From DASWTL01 sp966250385 (GTDB taxonomy: Bacteria > Bacteroidota > Bacteroidia > Sphingobacteriales > Sphingobacteriaceae), in contig CBINHC010000001.1 of assembly GCA_966250385.1 (NCBI GenBank), forward strand, positions 124,001 to 188,000: 64,000 bases of DNA. Direction: 5' to 3'. The translations under genes and the position numbers were made by a program. Below, one piece after another: positions 17,537-27,153 of the stretch (the first letter of the stretch is position 1; each line of letters begins with the position of its first letter). The notes beneath the pieces are model-generated. The model did not search any database and was not told the origin of the DNA. It worked only from the letters and a program-made list of their open reading frames with translations.

Positions 17537-17962
17537 TTAGAAGATAAGTTTCAGGCGAAGCGAGTTATAATTTATTACGGCGTTGTATTTTTTAAGGATG
17601 TCACCGCCGAGCACGCCGATCACGGGCGGCAGATTCATATGCTGGTAGGTGTAGCAGATTGTGGAAAGATCCAGGACGGCGGCTTTGAAGTCCGGGATGT
17701 CCAGGCGGCCGATCCGGACGGACTTCAGGTGCAGGACATAGCTTTGCATGGACGTGGTCCCGAGCCCGGCCGAAACCAGTTCGGTGGAAAGCAGATCGCT
17801 TTCAGCGATATAGCGCCCGACGGTCGTCTTGTCAAAAACGGTCCTGGAAGCGCCGGTATCCAGTACCACGTTGAAGGGCTGGCCGAAAACGACAACTTCC
17901 ACCAAAAGGTGGAAGCCGTCGTCATGCAGATCAATGAGTTGTAAAGGAACGTTCGTGCTCAT
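17537..17962 (-). CDS. Retropepsin-like aspartic protease
   Basis: 141 residues, a single-lobe aspartic protease of the retropepsin-like type that would act as a homodimer. The catalytic motif is Asp35-Thr-Gly-Ala-Ser39 within FNVVLDTGASRTVFD. The conserved hydrophobic-hydrophobic-Gly flap-side motif appears as VIGVLGGDILKKYNAVINY near the C-terminus, which matches the family's second signature. No signal peptide or membrane segment is visible, so it is predicted cytoplasmic, unlike the many exported Bacteroidota relatives. It starts 19 bases after the stop of mdh on the same strand and may be cotranscribed with it. Its substrate is unknown. Confidence 0.87.
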   Translation of the reverse strand: MSTNVPLQLIDLHDDGFHLLVEVVVFGQPFNVVLDTGASRTVFDKTTVGRYIAESDLLSTELVSAGLGTTSMQSYVLHLKSVRIGRLDIPDFKAAVLDLSTICYTYQHMNLPPVIGVLGGDILKKYNAVINYNSLRLKLIF

Positions 17963-17981
17963 CTGCCGTTCTGATGTCGGA

Positions 17982-18920
17982 TCAGATCAGGCTGGACTCG
18001 CGGAGCACGTTATTCATGTTCCTTACAGCCTCGGCGCTCTTATTAAATGCAGCCTGTTCGTCGTTATTCAGTTTGTAATCAACGATCCGCTCCCAGCCGT
18101 TCTTGCCGATGATCACCGGCACGCCCATGCAGATATCGGATTGTCCGTATTCTCCCTCCAGCGATACGCAGCAGGAGAATAATTTCTTCTGGTCGCGTAC
18201 GATGCTTTCCACCAGGGCGGCACCTGCCGCGCCCGGTGCATACCAGGCTGAAGTACCGATCAGTTTGGTCAGGGTAGCACCCCCTACCATGGTATCGGCA
18301 ACGACCGCTTCCTGGTCTTCCTTGCTCAGGAAGTCGGTTACCGGAACACTGTTCCAGGTCGCGAAACGGATCAGCGGGATCATGGTGGTATCACCATGGC
18401 CGCCGATCACCACGGCGTTCAGGTCAGCGGGAGAAGCGCCGAGCTTCCGGCTCAGCTGGTACTTGAAGCGTGCGGAATCCAGGATACCGCCCATGCCGAT
18501 GATCCGGTTCTTCGGTAATCCCGTAGCTTGCAGAGCCAGGTAGGTCATGGTGTCCATCGGGTTGGAAATAACCACGATGATGGCTTCCGGCGAATATTTC
18601 AGAATGTTTTCAGCTACGCCCTTTACGATGTTGGCGTTCGTGCCGATCAGTTCCTCACGGGTCATTCCGGGTTTACGCGGAATGCCGGAAGTGATGACTA
18701 CGACGCTTGAACCGGCGGTCTTCGAGTAATCATTTGTGGAACCGGTAATTTTAGTATCAAAGCCCAGCAGAGCGGCGGTCTGCATCATATCCTGAGCCTT
18801 TCCTTCCGCAAAACCTTCTTTGATATCCAGCAATACCAACTCTTCGGCTAATTCTCTCCTGGCGATGTTATCCGCACAGGTAGCGCCAACTGCTCCGGCG
18901 CCAACAACGGTTATTTTCAT
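17982..18920 (-). CDS. mdh: Malate dehydrogenase (NAD-dependent)
   Basis: 312 residues, the LDH-like type of malate dehydrogenase. It interconverts malate and oxaloacetate with NAD in the TCA cycle, in the cytoplasm. The Rossmann dinucleotide motif is VGAGAVGATCADNI at residues 5-18, with an acidic LLDIKEG after strand 2 that favours NAD. Substrate-binding arginines lie in GIPRKPGMTREEL, followed by ISNPMDTMTYLA, and the active-site histidine is in VIGGHGDTTMIP. RKPGMTREE, as opposed to the LDH-type loop, supports malate as substrate. A near-match to a -7 element (TAATTTCG) is present upstream on the minus strand. Confidence 0.95.
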   Translation of the reverse strand: MKITVVGAGAVGATCADNIARRELAEELVLLDIKEGFAEGKAQDMMQTAALLGFDTKITGSTNDYSKTAGSSVVVITSGIPRKPGMTREELIGTNANIVKGVAENILKYSPEAIIVVISNPMDTMTYLALQATGLPKNRIIGMGGILDSARFKYQLSRKLGASPADLNAVVIGGHGDTTMIPLIRFATWNSVPVTDFLSKEDQEAVVADTMVGGATLTKLIGTSAWYAPGAAGAALVESIVRDQKKLFSCCVSLEGEYGQSDICMGVPVIIGKNGWERIVDYKLNNDEQAAFNKSAEAVRNMNNVLRESSLI

Positions 18921-19007
18921 GTTATTTTAAGTTAAGATTAAAAGTCCTTCGAAATTAAGAAAAACGGGTAAAAAGCCGCCTTTCCGCCGATAAAAATGAA
19001 ATAAAAA

Positions 19008-19529
19008 TCACCGCCGGTCATCGCCTTCGGCGGGCCTGCCGGTCCCATTTGCAGCGGCTTCGGTCGCCTTCTGCAGGCAGGTGTTGACCAGGCCGGCGAT
19101 CCTTTTGGCGCGGGTAGGGTCCGTTTTTGCGCTCTGGATCCATTTGACATACCATTTTCGGTGCGACTCAGGGAGTTTCCTGAAATAGGCCAGGGCAGCC
19201 GGCTCATCCTCCAGGCAGGCCATGATATCTTCCGGGTACTCAAAGGGGCTCTCGTCGGGCGCCAGCTGCACGCTCAGGAGGGCGCCTTCCCGCTTGCCGG
19301 TCCTTTTCCGTATCGCCGCATTCAGCGCCATGATGAACTTCCCTTCCCCCATAGGCAGGAGATTCACTTTTTCGAACGGGTGCGCGTCCAGGAATCCTTT
19401 GACCTGGAAGGATGTTTTCTGGCCGGGCCTGAGCCGCATAGCGATATCGCGGGGGATTTCGATATAGGTCCACCCCGATTTCTCGCCCTTATCCCGGAAC
19501 TTGCGGATAACTGCTGAAAATGTGACCAT
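19008..19529 (-). CDS. DUF1905 plus YdeI/OmpD-associated protein
   Basis: 173 residues from ATG at 19529; a TTG six codons upstream is less likely. The first 90 residues form a DUF1905 beta-barrel-like domain (FSAVIRKFRDKGEKSGWTYI, FQVKGFLDAHPFEKVNLLP, ALNAAIRK). The last 70 are the YdeI/OmpD-associated helical domain (FRKLPESHRKWYVKWIQSAK followed by RIAGLVNTCLQ). The two-domain fusion is common in Bacteroidota and Actinobacteria. The name comes from an E. coli neighbour; the biochemical role is unknown. The protein is predicted cytoplasmic. It lies downstream of TamL on the same strand. Confidence 0.87.
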   Translation of the reverse strand: MVTFSAVIRKFRDKGEKSGWTYIEIPRDIAMRLRPGQKTSFQVKGFLDAHPFEKVNLLPMGEGKFIMALNAAIRKRTGKREGALLSVQLAPDESPFEYPEDIMACLEDEPAALAYFRKLPESHRKWYVKWIQSAKTDPTRAKRIAGLVNTCLQKATEAAANGTGRPAEGDDRR

Positions 19530-19605
19530 GGTACTAATCGGATCCAAACTTAAGCAATTACGAACTCACCGCCGCATGCTGATCCGTCGCAGTCCCGGGG
19601 CCGGA

Positions 19606-21906
19606 TCAGAAGGGATATCCTACCGCGAGGTTGAAGATCAGGTTCTCGCGGCGCCATTCACGGTCCTTCAGGTTGAAGTCCCGGAAGACCCAGCGTTCTC
19701 CGGCCGGAAGCCAGGGCTTACGCAGCGGCGTCGCCAGGTCTCCCCGGAGGATGAGGAAGGTGATGTCTATGCGGATCCCGACTCCGGCTCCGACGGCAAG
19801 CTCCCGCAGGAAATCGCCGGAGAAGCGGCCGCCCGGCTTACCGGGGTTCTCGTTGTACAGCCAGATATTCCCGGCATCCACAAACAGGGCGCCGTGGACC
19901 GGGCCGGTCAGTTTGGCACGGTATTCAGAATTCAGCTCCACCTTGATATCGCCGGACTGCTCGGGCAGGAAGTTTCTTACGCTGGCCGCATCCGGCCGGA
20001 ATGTGCCCGGTCCGACCGAACGGGCCCGGAAGGCCCGGTTGCTGCTGCTGCCGCCGGTAAAGTACTGTTTGATGAACGGAAGTTCCCTTGAGTTTCCGTA
20101 GGGGAGTCCGAAACCTGCGAAGACGCGGTTGGCCCACTGCGAATTCCTTCCGGTCTCAAAGTAATAGCGGTAATCGCCGTCCAGACGGACATACTGCGAA
20201 AATACCGTATTGAAAAGTTCCTTCGGCGCTCCTCCGCCGTTGGCGCCCAGGACCAGTCCCAGTACGTTTCCGGCCACGTCCGCGGTTCCGTTGAAGTACA
20301 TATGATGCTTCCTGGCCACCTGCGCCTGGTTATTGTACAGGTATGAATACCTGGAACCGACAATAAACTGTTCCTCGATGGCTTTCAGCAGGGAAGGGGC
20401 GAGCTGTGGGTTGTTCTGCACGCTGTCCGTGAATTCCTGGCTGACACGCGTTGCGTTCACGTAATTGATGCTGACCGGATAGAGCTCGTGCTGCTTGTTG
20501 ATCGTCTCCTTCCAGTCATACCCGAGGGATCCGCGGTAGGAATTGATCCCGTAAAGGCGCTGCCGGTTCAGATACTCGAAGCCGATATTGACCAGGCTTC
20601 GGGGAACATATTCCTTGGCGAGGTTCACATCCCAGAACGGAATAATGAAGCGCGGAAGTGACAGCGTGGATTCCGCGCCCAGCCGGAAGGTGTTGTATCC
20701 GGACTGAGCGCCGCTCACCTGGACCTCAGAGGCGGCATAGCCGGTGATGCTCAGTTGTTCCGCCTGGCCTAGCGCATTCCGGTTTCTCCAGTTCAGGTTC
20801 AGCTGCGTTCCGGTGCTGTTGTTCGATTTGGTGGTTCCGAACAGTTCCGCCCGGATCGATTTTTTCCGGTATGGAGTCAGGTAATAGTAGACGTCCAGGC
20901 GCGCTGAGTCCGTGGTGTTGTCCTCCTCAAAACGGTTCTTGACGAACTTGAAGGTGCCCAGGTTGACCAGCCGGTTCAGTGCCAGGTTGTGCTCGCGGCG
21001 GTTGTACACGTCCCCGGGTTTGAAGAACATGGTCCGGCTGAAGACCTGGGGCTTAAACTGTCTGCTGCTGTCAATGACATGGTAGCCTTCAAACTCCACA
21101 CCGTCCCGGTGGCTGGTGTCCGCGTTGAGGCTGAAACCCGGGTAGATATAGATGTCGTCGATCGTATAGATCCGGGCGGCCCTGGCGGGCGTCTCCGGCT
21201 TGACCCGCATATAGAGATCCACCTGGTGACGGCCTACGGTACTGTCCACCCTGGCGATCAGGAATTCCGGTCTGAAGTAATAAAACCCCTGTTCTTTCAA
21301 CAGCTGGTCGATCCGGGTCCGCTCTCCCTGGATCACATCGAGGTTGTAGGATTTTCCCGGCTTTAGCAGCGTTCCCGGTGCGGTACCCGCGATCGCGCGG
21401 CCGAGATCCGAGGAATCCTGCGGGAACTGTACCCCGCGGATCCGGTAGGCGGGACCGGGCTCTGCGACGTAGACTGCCGATACCCGGCGGTTCTTTTCGG
21501 TCGTATCGCCGGTCACCAGGGCATGAAAGTATCCGCGGTTCTCCAGCCGGTTCTGAAGGATCTCCTCGTTCTTCAGCAGGTTGACCGAACTGGCCAGGAC
21601 CGGCGGCTCCCCGAATTTGGTGCGGATCCAGTGACGCAGGCCTTTTTCTTTTTTCGGTTTGCCGGCTATGTTGTACAGCCACAGCTTGACCCGCAGGCCC
21701 AGGACCCTACTGTTCGGCCGGGGGCGGACCAGGCCGCTCAGATCCTCCTGCAGGGATTTGGCTTCCCTTTTTCCCATCGAATCCCGCTTGATCTTCACCT
21801 CATGGCCGGTATAGAGACTTTCTCCTTTGGGCAGATAACGGGTATTGCTGCAGGAGGCAGAAAAAACGAACAGAATAAACAGGTATGTAATGAACCGTTG
21901 TGGCAT
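19606..21906 (-). CDS. tamL: TamL: lipidated TamA/BamA-like outer-membrane assembly protein
   Basis: 766 residues. The N-terminal signal ends in lipobox SASC with Cys19, so unlike proteobacterial TamA it should be a lipoprotein; this lipidated form, TamL, is described for Bacteroidota. POTRA-like segments follow (about residues 25-330, including EEILQNRLENRGYFHALV and RIDQLLKEQGFYYFRPEFL). The C-terminal Omp85 barrel has LPYGNSRELPFIKQYFTGGSSSNRAFRARSVGPG near the usual lid-lock position, split here only as text, and ends in a strand with terminal phenylalanine (LIFNLAVGYPF). With TamB it is thought to move lipids or proteins across the envelope. Its start overlaps the TamB stop by one base. 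Confidence 0.92.
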   Translation of the reverse strand: MPQRFITYLFILFVFSASCSNTRYLPKGESLYTGHEVKIKRDSMGKREAKSLQEDLSGLVRPRPNSRVLGLRVKLWLYNIAGKPKKEKGLRHWIRTKFGEPPVLASSVNLLKNEEILQNRLENRGYFHALVTGDTTEKNRRVSAVYVAEPGPAYRIRGVQFPQDSSDLGRAIAGTAPGTLLKPGKSYNLDVIQGERTRIDQLLKEQGFYYFRPEFLIARVDSTVGRHQVDLYMRVKPETPARAARIYTIDDIYIYPGFSLNADTSHRDGVEFEGYHVIDSSRQFKPQVFSRTMFFKPGDVYNRREHNLALNRLVNLGTFKFVKNRFEEDNTTDSARLDVYYYLTPYRKKSIRAELFGTTKSNNSTGTQLNLNWRNRNALGQAEQLSITGYAASEVQVSGAQSGYNTFRLGAESTLSLPRFIIPFWDVNLAKEYVPRSLVNIGFEYLNRQRLYGINSYRGSLGYDWKETINKQHELYPVSINYVNATRVSQEFTDSVQNNPQLAPSLLKAIEEQFIVGSRYSYLYNNQAQVARKHHMYFNGTADVAGNVLGLVLGANGGGAPKELFNTVFSQYVRLDGDYRYYFETGRNSQWANRVFAGFGLPYGNSRELPFIKQYFTGGSSSNRAFRARSVGPGTFRPDAASVRNFLPEQSGDIKVELNSEYRAKLTGPVHGALFVDAGNIWLYNENPGKPGGRFSGDFLRELAVGAGVGIRIDITFLILRGDLATPLRKPWLPAGERWVFRDFNLKDREWRRENLIFNLAVGYPF

Positions 21907-24900
21907 TATTTTTCGGTTTGTGCGATTTGTTTTTGAGTTTCCTTTTCCCGTTTCCGGATTTCCTTCAGTTCCCGGCGCCGCCGTTTGTCCTCTTCGGTCG
22001 GACCCCTGAACAGTTCCCGGAACTTGTTGTAGTCCATGCTCAGGATAAAGCCCACGCCTGTTTCCAGTACGTAGCCTTCGATGACCGCATCGGTCACGTT
22101 TTTCCGGTAGGCGCGGAGCATGTACCGGCCGTCCTGTGACAGCTGGTAATCGAGCGCGATGTTGCCGGCAATGCCGCTGGAGCCCTGCGAAGAGTTTCTC
22201 GGGCCCTCCAGCTCAAAGTTGTTCCCGATGGTGACTTTCAGCCGGTCGTTCAGCAGTTGCTTGGAGACCCCGACATTCAGGTCGGTACGGTTCCGGAGCT
22301 CGCCGGTCGTGTAGTCTTCGGCGGATACCAGGTTGAAGTTGAGATCGACTCCCTGGATGATGTTACCCGCCAGGTTGTTCAGCTGGTCGTTCAGAATCCG
22401 GCTCACGCTCTGCCGCACAAAGGTTTCCGTGCCGCCTCCGCCGGCATCGTTATCGAAGGGATTGTCTGAAGAGAACCGGTTCAGCAGAAGCAGCGAAAAC
22501 ACCTGTTTGTTCATTTCATTCGGTTCCTGCCGCAACTGGGTCAGCCGGGTATCCACATTAGCGAGCACTTCATTGGCGACATTGTAATTTCGGCCCTCGG
22601 GAAGGCCGATATCAAAAGATATCTCCGGTTTGAGCATCTCGCCCTTCACGGTCAGGTAGACTTCAAATGGCAGGCGCTGCTTGTACCGGTTCCGTTCGGC
22701 CTCGGAGGTTGAGGTCAGTTGCTCATCCACCAGTTCGAGTGGCGCGGTGTCAGCGATGTAGATCGCTGTCACGTCGATATTGGCCGCGGTAGGTTCGCCG
22801 GTCCAGGTGATCGTACTGCCCCTTTCAATATCGAACCGGCGGCGGATGAAGTTGTAGGACATCTCATAGGCTCCCCTGGAAAGCGTATAATTTCCGGTCA
22901 TGGAGATCTTTCCGCTTGGATCGATACCGGCAGAGAGGCTGGCTTCGCCCTGTACTTCCAGGAAGTCCCCGGTGCCCTCATCCACGATGATGCTGAAGAC
23001 CGCATTCGAGTCGACCTCCACGTTCAGGGACACATCCATGCCTGAAACACTCGTCCTGTTTAACGAATCGGCGCCGGCGGTCGACGGGCGAGGCCGGACA
23101 GGGTTGTCCATATCGACGAACTCGACAACTCCTTCACGGTCCTGCACGGCCGGGTCGCTGGACGGAAGCACGACGGTAAACCGGGTGCCTTTATTGATGC
23201 TGACCTTTCCGTCCACCGAGGGGGCATCCATATCGCCTTCGATCCGCAGCTCGCTGCTCAGGAATACCGAACCGTAAAAGAGGTCGTTATCCCGTGCGGT
23301 GCTGCTCAGGGCTTTGAAGTTTTCAGTGGTCACGTCAAGCCCGAACCGGTAGTCAAGATAGTTCGTCGTAAAGATCGTTCCGTCGATAACGGCCTCATTG
23401 CCGACTGAGTCCTGCAGGGTAAAGTCATCGAGCTCAATACCCCGCGAGGTGAAGCTGATCCGCTGATCGTCGAGCCGGTAGAACGCATTGAGCATCGCCA
23501 CGTTGAAGGCCGCGTCGCGGAAGGCCAGGTCTCCCCGTACCGAAGGAGCGGCGGGCGTACCGTTGACTTTTAGCCGGCCTTCCAGTGAGCCGCTGGCCTG
23601 CTTGAGGCTGCCCATGGTAAAGCCTTCAATCGAAGCAAGATTCAGCGTACGGATATCGAGGTCCAGGTCAAAGCTGTTCCTGTTTCGCGGCGGAGTATAA
23701 TAAAAACCATCCAGGCGGATGTCATTCCCGTTTCCCGTGACCGATGCCCGTGCCGTGAAGGTGTCTTCGGTCTGGTTGCTGACCTGCAATTCGATGTCTC
23801 CGACCGTATCGGCCATGAACGTGAATCCGGCGACTTTCATGTCGGCGTTGAATACCGGATTGGTGGCCAGGTTCATGACGGTCGCATTGCCGTTGATCAG
23901 ACCGCCGGCCAGCAGCGAGTCCTTCTGCGCGATCGAGGTGAGGGTTTCGATCCGGAAATTGGTCAGGCTCACGGACAGCGGCGAATTCAGGGACTGCGGT
24001 TCGCTGATTAGGCTTAGTTCCTGGCCTTGCCTGGAGATCCGGAAATCAGTCGCCATGATACCGTCCGGTCCGAACTCCAGGGCATTTTCCGGGGAGACCG
24101 TCCACGGCTCGTAATTCAGCAGAAGGCCCTCGGGATTGAACCGGAAGCGGTATTGCGGGCCGTCAAGTGCGAGGGTTCCGAGCAGCCGGTACCGGTCCTT
24201 ATCGTCGGTATCCCGGATATTCAGGTCCACGCCCAGCTCGTTGTTCTGAACTTTCCCGGAAAGCGACGTCTTGTTCAGCTGGAGGCTGGCTGAACTGGCG
24301 TTATCCAGGTTTACGCTGTATGTCAGGGCGTCGCCGTCCGCGGACATGTCCAGTTTCAGATTCCGCACATTATAACCCATGAATACGATCTGGGGAACCG
24401 TTCCGTCCATTTCCATGGTTCCGGCGGCACTGTTGATCCGGGCACTGAAGTCGGCACTTTCCATACGCGAAACGGCAGGAACAAAGGTCTGCAGGACCGG
24501 GCGGTTGGTCACATGCGCGGTCAGCGTAAAATCATGCGGGACGGATACGGGCAGTTCCCGGCCGTCTCCGATCCTGAAATATCTGTTGACCTGGTTGGTC
24601 AGCACATTCCCGATCTCGGTGAGCCGGTACCGGCCGTTCAGTTCGGCCGAGATGACCTCGGAGCTCAGTTTCAGCGTTCGCTGCTCACCTTTGGCCGTAG
24701 CCAGGATCCGGACGGAGTCCAGTGGGTAATACGCGCCTTTCAGCGAAAGCCGCATGCCCGAGGTTTCGATTTTGCCGGCCAGACTGTCAGGATTGGTTGA
24801 AGTGAGGTCGGCGACCAGTTTACCGCCGAATGTGAACGGCTCAGGGTACAGGTGCAGGGCGTGTAAGTCTGCGCTGTCAACCTCTGCGGACAGCTTCAGG

Positions 24901-26987
24901 GCCGGATATGTTTTGGTGATTCCTGCGGCATGTGCGTCCAGGGACAGCCGGATGTTAGGATCCCGGATGTCTCCCGTCAGGTCCAGGGTCTGTCCGGCGA
25001 CATGGCCAGTCGCAGAAAAATTCCGGTAGGGATACCCGTTGATTTCCGCCCGTACGGCCTGGACGGTAAAGGCGGCACGCATGGTGGCCGGATCCAGGCC
25101 GGAGCCGTCGATCGTGGCCGTTGCGGTGATTCCCCCGAGTGCGGGTTCCTGACCAAGCAGTTTTCCGGCCTGGAAGTTCGTCAGTCCGGCCCGCGCATGG
25201 AAGCGTTCACCCTGCATGGATCCGGTCGCTACGACCGATCCGAGCGAGGAGTTCAGGACCATGTTGCCGTTGAAATGATCCATGGTTCCCCGGAAAGCTC
25301 CTGTGACCCGGAACGATTCGGGGATGGTCACATTTTCAGGGATCATTCCCCTGGCGACAAGAGTCTCCAGGTCCCGGCGGCCGGAACGGAACTCCCTGAG
25401 GGCGATATTGAAATTCGCTTTTTGCATGTCCGGAAGGCCGGTGATCCTGCCTGAAGCGGCGATCCGGGTGCCGGTAAGTCCGGAAATCTCCAGGTTGGGA
25501 ATACTCAGATCGCTGACTTTTCCGCTTACGATGCCGTTCAGATTTAGAACCAGGTCGCGCCCGCTGTTGAAAGGGCTTACGCCCGCCAGCTCAGGCATGA
25601 AGATGAGCACATCACGGGAGCTGAGCCGCGAGCCGTTCAGGTTCGCCTCGACTCCCAGGGCACCCGGATCGCGGCTGATGCTCTCCAGTGAAGGATAGGT
25701 AAGGCGGATCTGATCCTTCAGGATGGTTCCCGAAGTCTGCACATAGAGATCGTTCAGGTAAGCCTGGCTGGTGCCGTAGAGGAATTCGGTGCGGAGCTGT
25801 TTCAGGTTCAGGCCGCTGCGTTCCTGCAGGGAAAGGTTCCGGATCCGGCCCGAGATCTCCCTGGGACTGTAGCGGATCTGTTCGGCCTCTCCGCTGAGGT
25901 TCCGGATATCCAGGTGCATATAGTCGATGCCCCGCGGCAGCCTTTTGGCTGTCTGATCGTCAAATCGCAGGTCATTCGATGCCAGCCGGAGGTCATCCAG
26001 CTGAAGATTCCACCCTTTCTCCGCCTCGTTCGCGACGGTCTCCCCGGTGTTCTCTGCAGCCTGCTGAGCGGCCCTGCCCATCTGAAGCAGTGCCTTCGTG
26101 TTGCTGAGTTCCACGGTGCGGATCCGGATATCCTGGTTCTTCAGGTCCAGTTTCCGGATATCAACGAGCAGTTTGCCCAGGTCGACCCGGGAGTTCAGCG
26201 CATCGACATCGTTCCGGTAATCCAGTGCGATCTTCGACAGATCGATGCGCCCAAGCCTGACATCCATAACGGGAGCTGCAGGAGCCGTCTTTACAACCGA
26301 AGGAGTTTCCTCATTCGTGACCGGCGGCACCTTCACCGGTTTGCGCTGATGGATACGCGCGTCCAGACCTGCCAGGCGGATCTCAGGAATGGCGAACCGC
26401 ATGCTGTCCAGGTTGAACTCGCGGATCTCCGTGTCGAAGTGCGCCACATAAACCTTCATATCGCTGGCAGCGACCGCATCCTGGTAGTTGACGCGGATCC
26501 GGTCCAGGTTGATCCTGCCAACTGAAAACTTCATTCCGGCCGTACTGTCGGGCGGGGGAGCCGGCTGGTTTTGCTGGCCCATGAAGGCATTGATGATATA
26601 GTCAAAGTTGAAGGCGCGGTCAGGCATGGTCCGCCGGACATTGGCGGTGATGCCCCGGAGGTCTACCAGGTTGACCTCAACCTGGTTCCGCAGGAGCTTG
26701 AGCATGCTGATATCCACTTTCATCGTATCGCCGGCCAGCAGGGTATCGCCTTGCTGGTCCCCGAAGTATACTCCTTCCAGCACCACCTGCTTGGGCAGGT
26801 CGAGGCTTAGCCGGTTGATCTGAACCGGGGTGCCGATCTTGTTCTGCAGGAAGGTGACCGCTTTTTTCCGGACGATATTCTGAACGGCGGGAACCTCGAT
26901 GAGAACGAAGATCAGGATGACCAGCATGAGGATGCCGGCCACGATCCAGAGAAGGGTTTTTATGGCGATGCGCGAAAACTTGTTCAA
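21906..26987 (-). CDS. tamB: TamB: translocation and assembly module inner-membrane protein
   Basis: 1693 residues. A single N-terminal transmembrane helix (about residues 10-32) anchors it in the inner membrane, and the rest is a very long run of beta-strand repeats expected to form a hydrophobic groove across the periplasm (AsmA/VPS13-like architecture). The C-terminal TamB (DUF490) domain is recognisable by GRYNVANEVL-type and LLLLNRFSSDNPF segments, then GVDLNFNLVSAEDYTTGEL and GVSKQLLNDRLKVTIG. A highly charged Lys/Arg/Glu tail of about 30 residues follows. It is coupled to TamL by a one-base stop-start overlap. Members are linked to outer-membrane protein insertion and phospholipid transport. 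Confidence 0.93.
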   Translation of the reverse strand: MNKFSRIAIKTLLWIVAGILMLVILIFVLIEVPAVQNIVRKKAVTFLQNKIGTPVQINRLSLDLPKQVVLEGVYFGDQQGDTLLAGDTMKVDISMLKLLRNQVEVNLVDLRGITANVRRTMPDRAFNFDYIINAFMGQQNQPAPPPDSTAGMKFSVGRINLDRIRVNYQDAVAASDMKVYVAHFDTEIREFNLDSMRFAIPEIRLAGLDARIHQRKPVKVPPVTNEETPSVVKTAPAAPVMDVRLGRIDLSKIALDYRNDVDALNSRVDLGKLLVDIRKLDLKNQDIRIRTVELSNTKALLQMGRAAQQAAENTGETVANEAEKGWNLQLDDLRLASNDLRFDDQTAKRLPRGIDYMHLDIRNLSGEAEQIRYSPREISGRIRNLSLQERSGLNLKQLRTEFLYGTSQAYLNDLYVQTSGTILKDQIRLTYPSLESISRDPGALGVEANLNGSRLSSRDVLIFMPELAGVSPFNSGRDLVLNLNGIVSGKVSDLSIPNLEISGLTGTRIAASGRITGLPDMQKANFNIALREFRSGRRDLETLVARGMIPENVTIPESFRVTGAFRGTMDHFNGNMVLNSSLGSVVATGSMQGERFHARAGLTNFQAGKLLGQEPALGGITATATIDGSGLDPATMRAAFTVQAVRAEINGYPYRNFSATGHVAGQTLDLTGDIRDPNIRLSLDAHAAGITKTYPALKLSAEVDSADLHALHLYPEPFTFGGKLVADLTSTNPDSLAGKIETSGMRLSLKGAYYPLDSVRILATAKGEQRTLKLSSEVISAELNGRYRLTEIGNVLTNQVNRYFRIGDGRELPVSVPHDFTLTAHVTNRPVLQTFVPAVSRMESADFSARINSAAGTMEMDGTVPQIVFMGYNVRNLKLDMSADGDALTYSVNLDNASSASLQLNKTSLSGKVQNNELGVDLNIRDTDDKDRYRLLGTLALDGPQYRFRFNPEGLLLNYEPWTVSPENALEFGPDGIMATDFRISRQGQELSLISEPQSLNSPLSVSLTNFRIETLTSIAQKDSLLAGGLINGNATVMNLATNPVFNADMKVAGFTFMADTVGDIELQVSNQTEDTFTARASVTGNGNDIRLDGFYYTPPRNRNSFDLDLDIRTLNLASIEGFTMGSLKQASGSLEGRLKVNGTPAAPSVRGDLAFRDAAFNVAMLNAFYRLDDQRISFTSRGIELDDFTLQDSVGNEAVIDGTIFTTNYLDYRFGLDVTTENFKALSSTARDNDLFYGSVFLSSELRIEGDMDAPSVDGKVSINKGTRFTVVLPSSDPAVQDREGVVEFVDMDNPVRPRPSTAGADSLNRTSVSGMDVSLNVEVDSNAVFSIIVDEGTGDFLEVQGEASLSAGIDPSGKISMTGNYTLSRGAYEMSYNFIRRRFDIERGSTITWTGEPTAANIDVTAIYIADTAPLELVDEQLTSTSEAERNRYKQRLPFEVYLTVKGEMLKPEISFDIGLPEGRNYNVANEVLANVDTRLTQLRQEPNEMNKQVFSLLLLNRFSSDNPFDNDAGGGGTETFVRQSVSRILNDQLNNLAGNIIQGVDLNFNLVSAEDYTTGELRNRTDLNVGVSKQLLNDRLKVTIGNNFELEGPRNSSQGSSGIAGNIALDYQLSQDGRYMLRAYRKNVTDAVIEGYVLETGVGFILSMDYNKFRELFRGPTEEDKRRRRELKEIRKREKETQKQIAQTEK

Positions 26988-26989
26988 GG

Positions 26990-27006
26990 CAGATGATTTA
27001 CATCTG
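26990..27006. promoter_or_regulatory. Hairpin immediately upstream of the tamB start
   Basis: CAGATG, ATTTA, CATCTG make a perfect 6-base inverted repeat whose edge lies 3 bases from the tamB ATG on the minus strand. In the mRNA it would fold over the ribosome-binding region, so a translational effect is possible. Confidence 0.35.
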
Positions 27007-27096
27007 ATATAATTGTAAAACCGGATAAATGTTTGTCCAGCCTATCCGGAAGGCCGGACCGGAAAAGAATCCCTGTCAGCGCGGCCGGGAGACCGC

Positions 27097-27131
27097 AAAA
27101 GGGAAAGCCGGAGCAGGCGCTCAGGCTTTCC
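27097..27131 (-). terminator. Intrinsic terminator of the PEP synthase gene
   Basis: GGAAAGCC and GGCTTTCC (27102-27109 and 27124-27131) enclose a second stem GAGC-AGGC-GCTC with one G-A mismatch between. On the minus strand it is followed by CCTTTTG. It starts 22 bases after the stop of ppsA. Confidence 0.7.
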
Positions 27132-27153
27132 ACAGAGTCGGTTTTCTCCGTGT

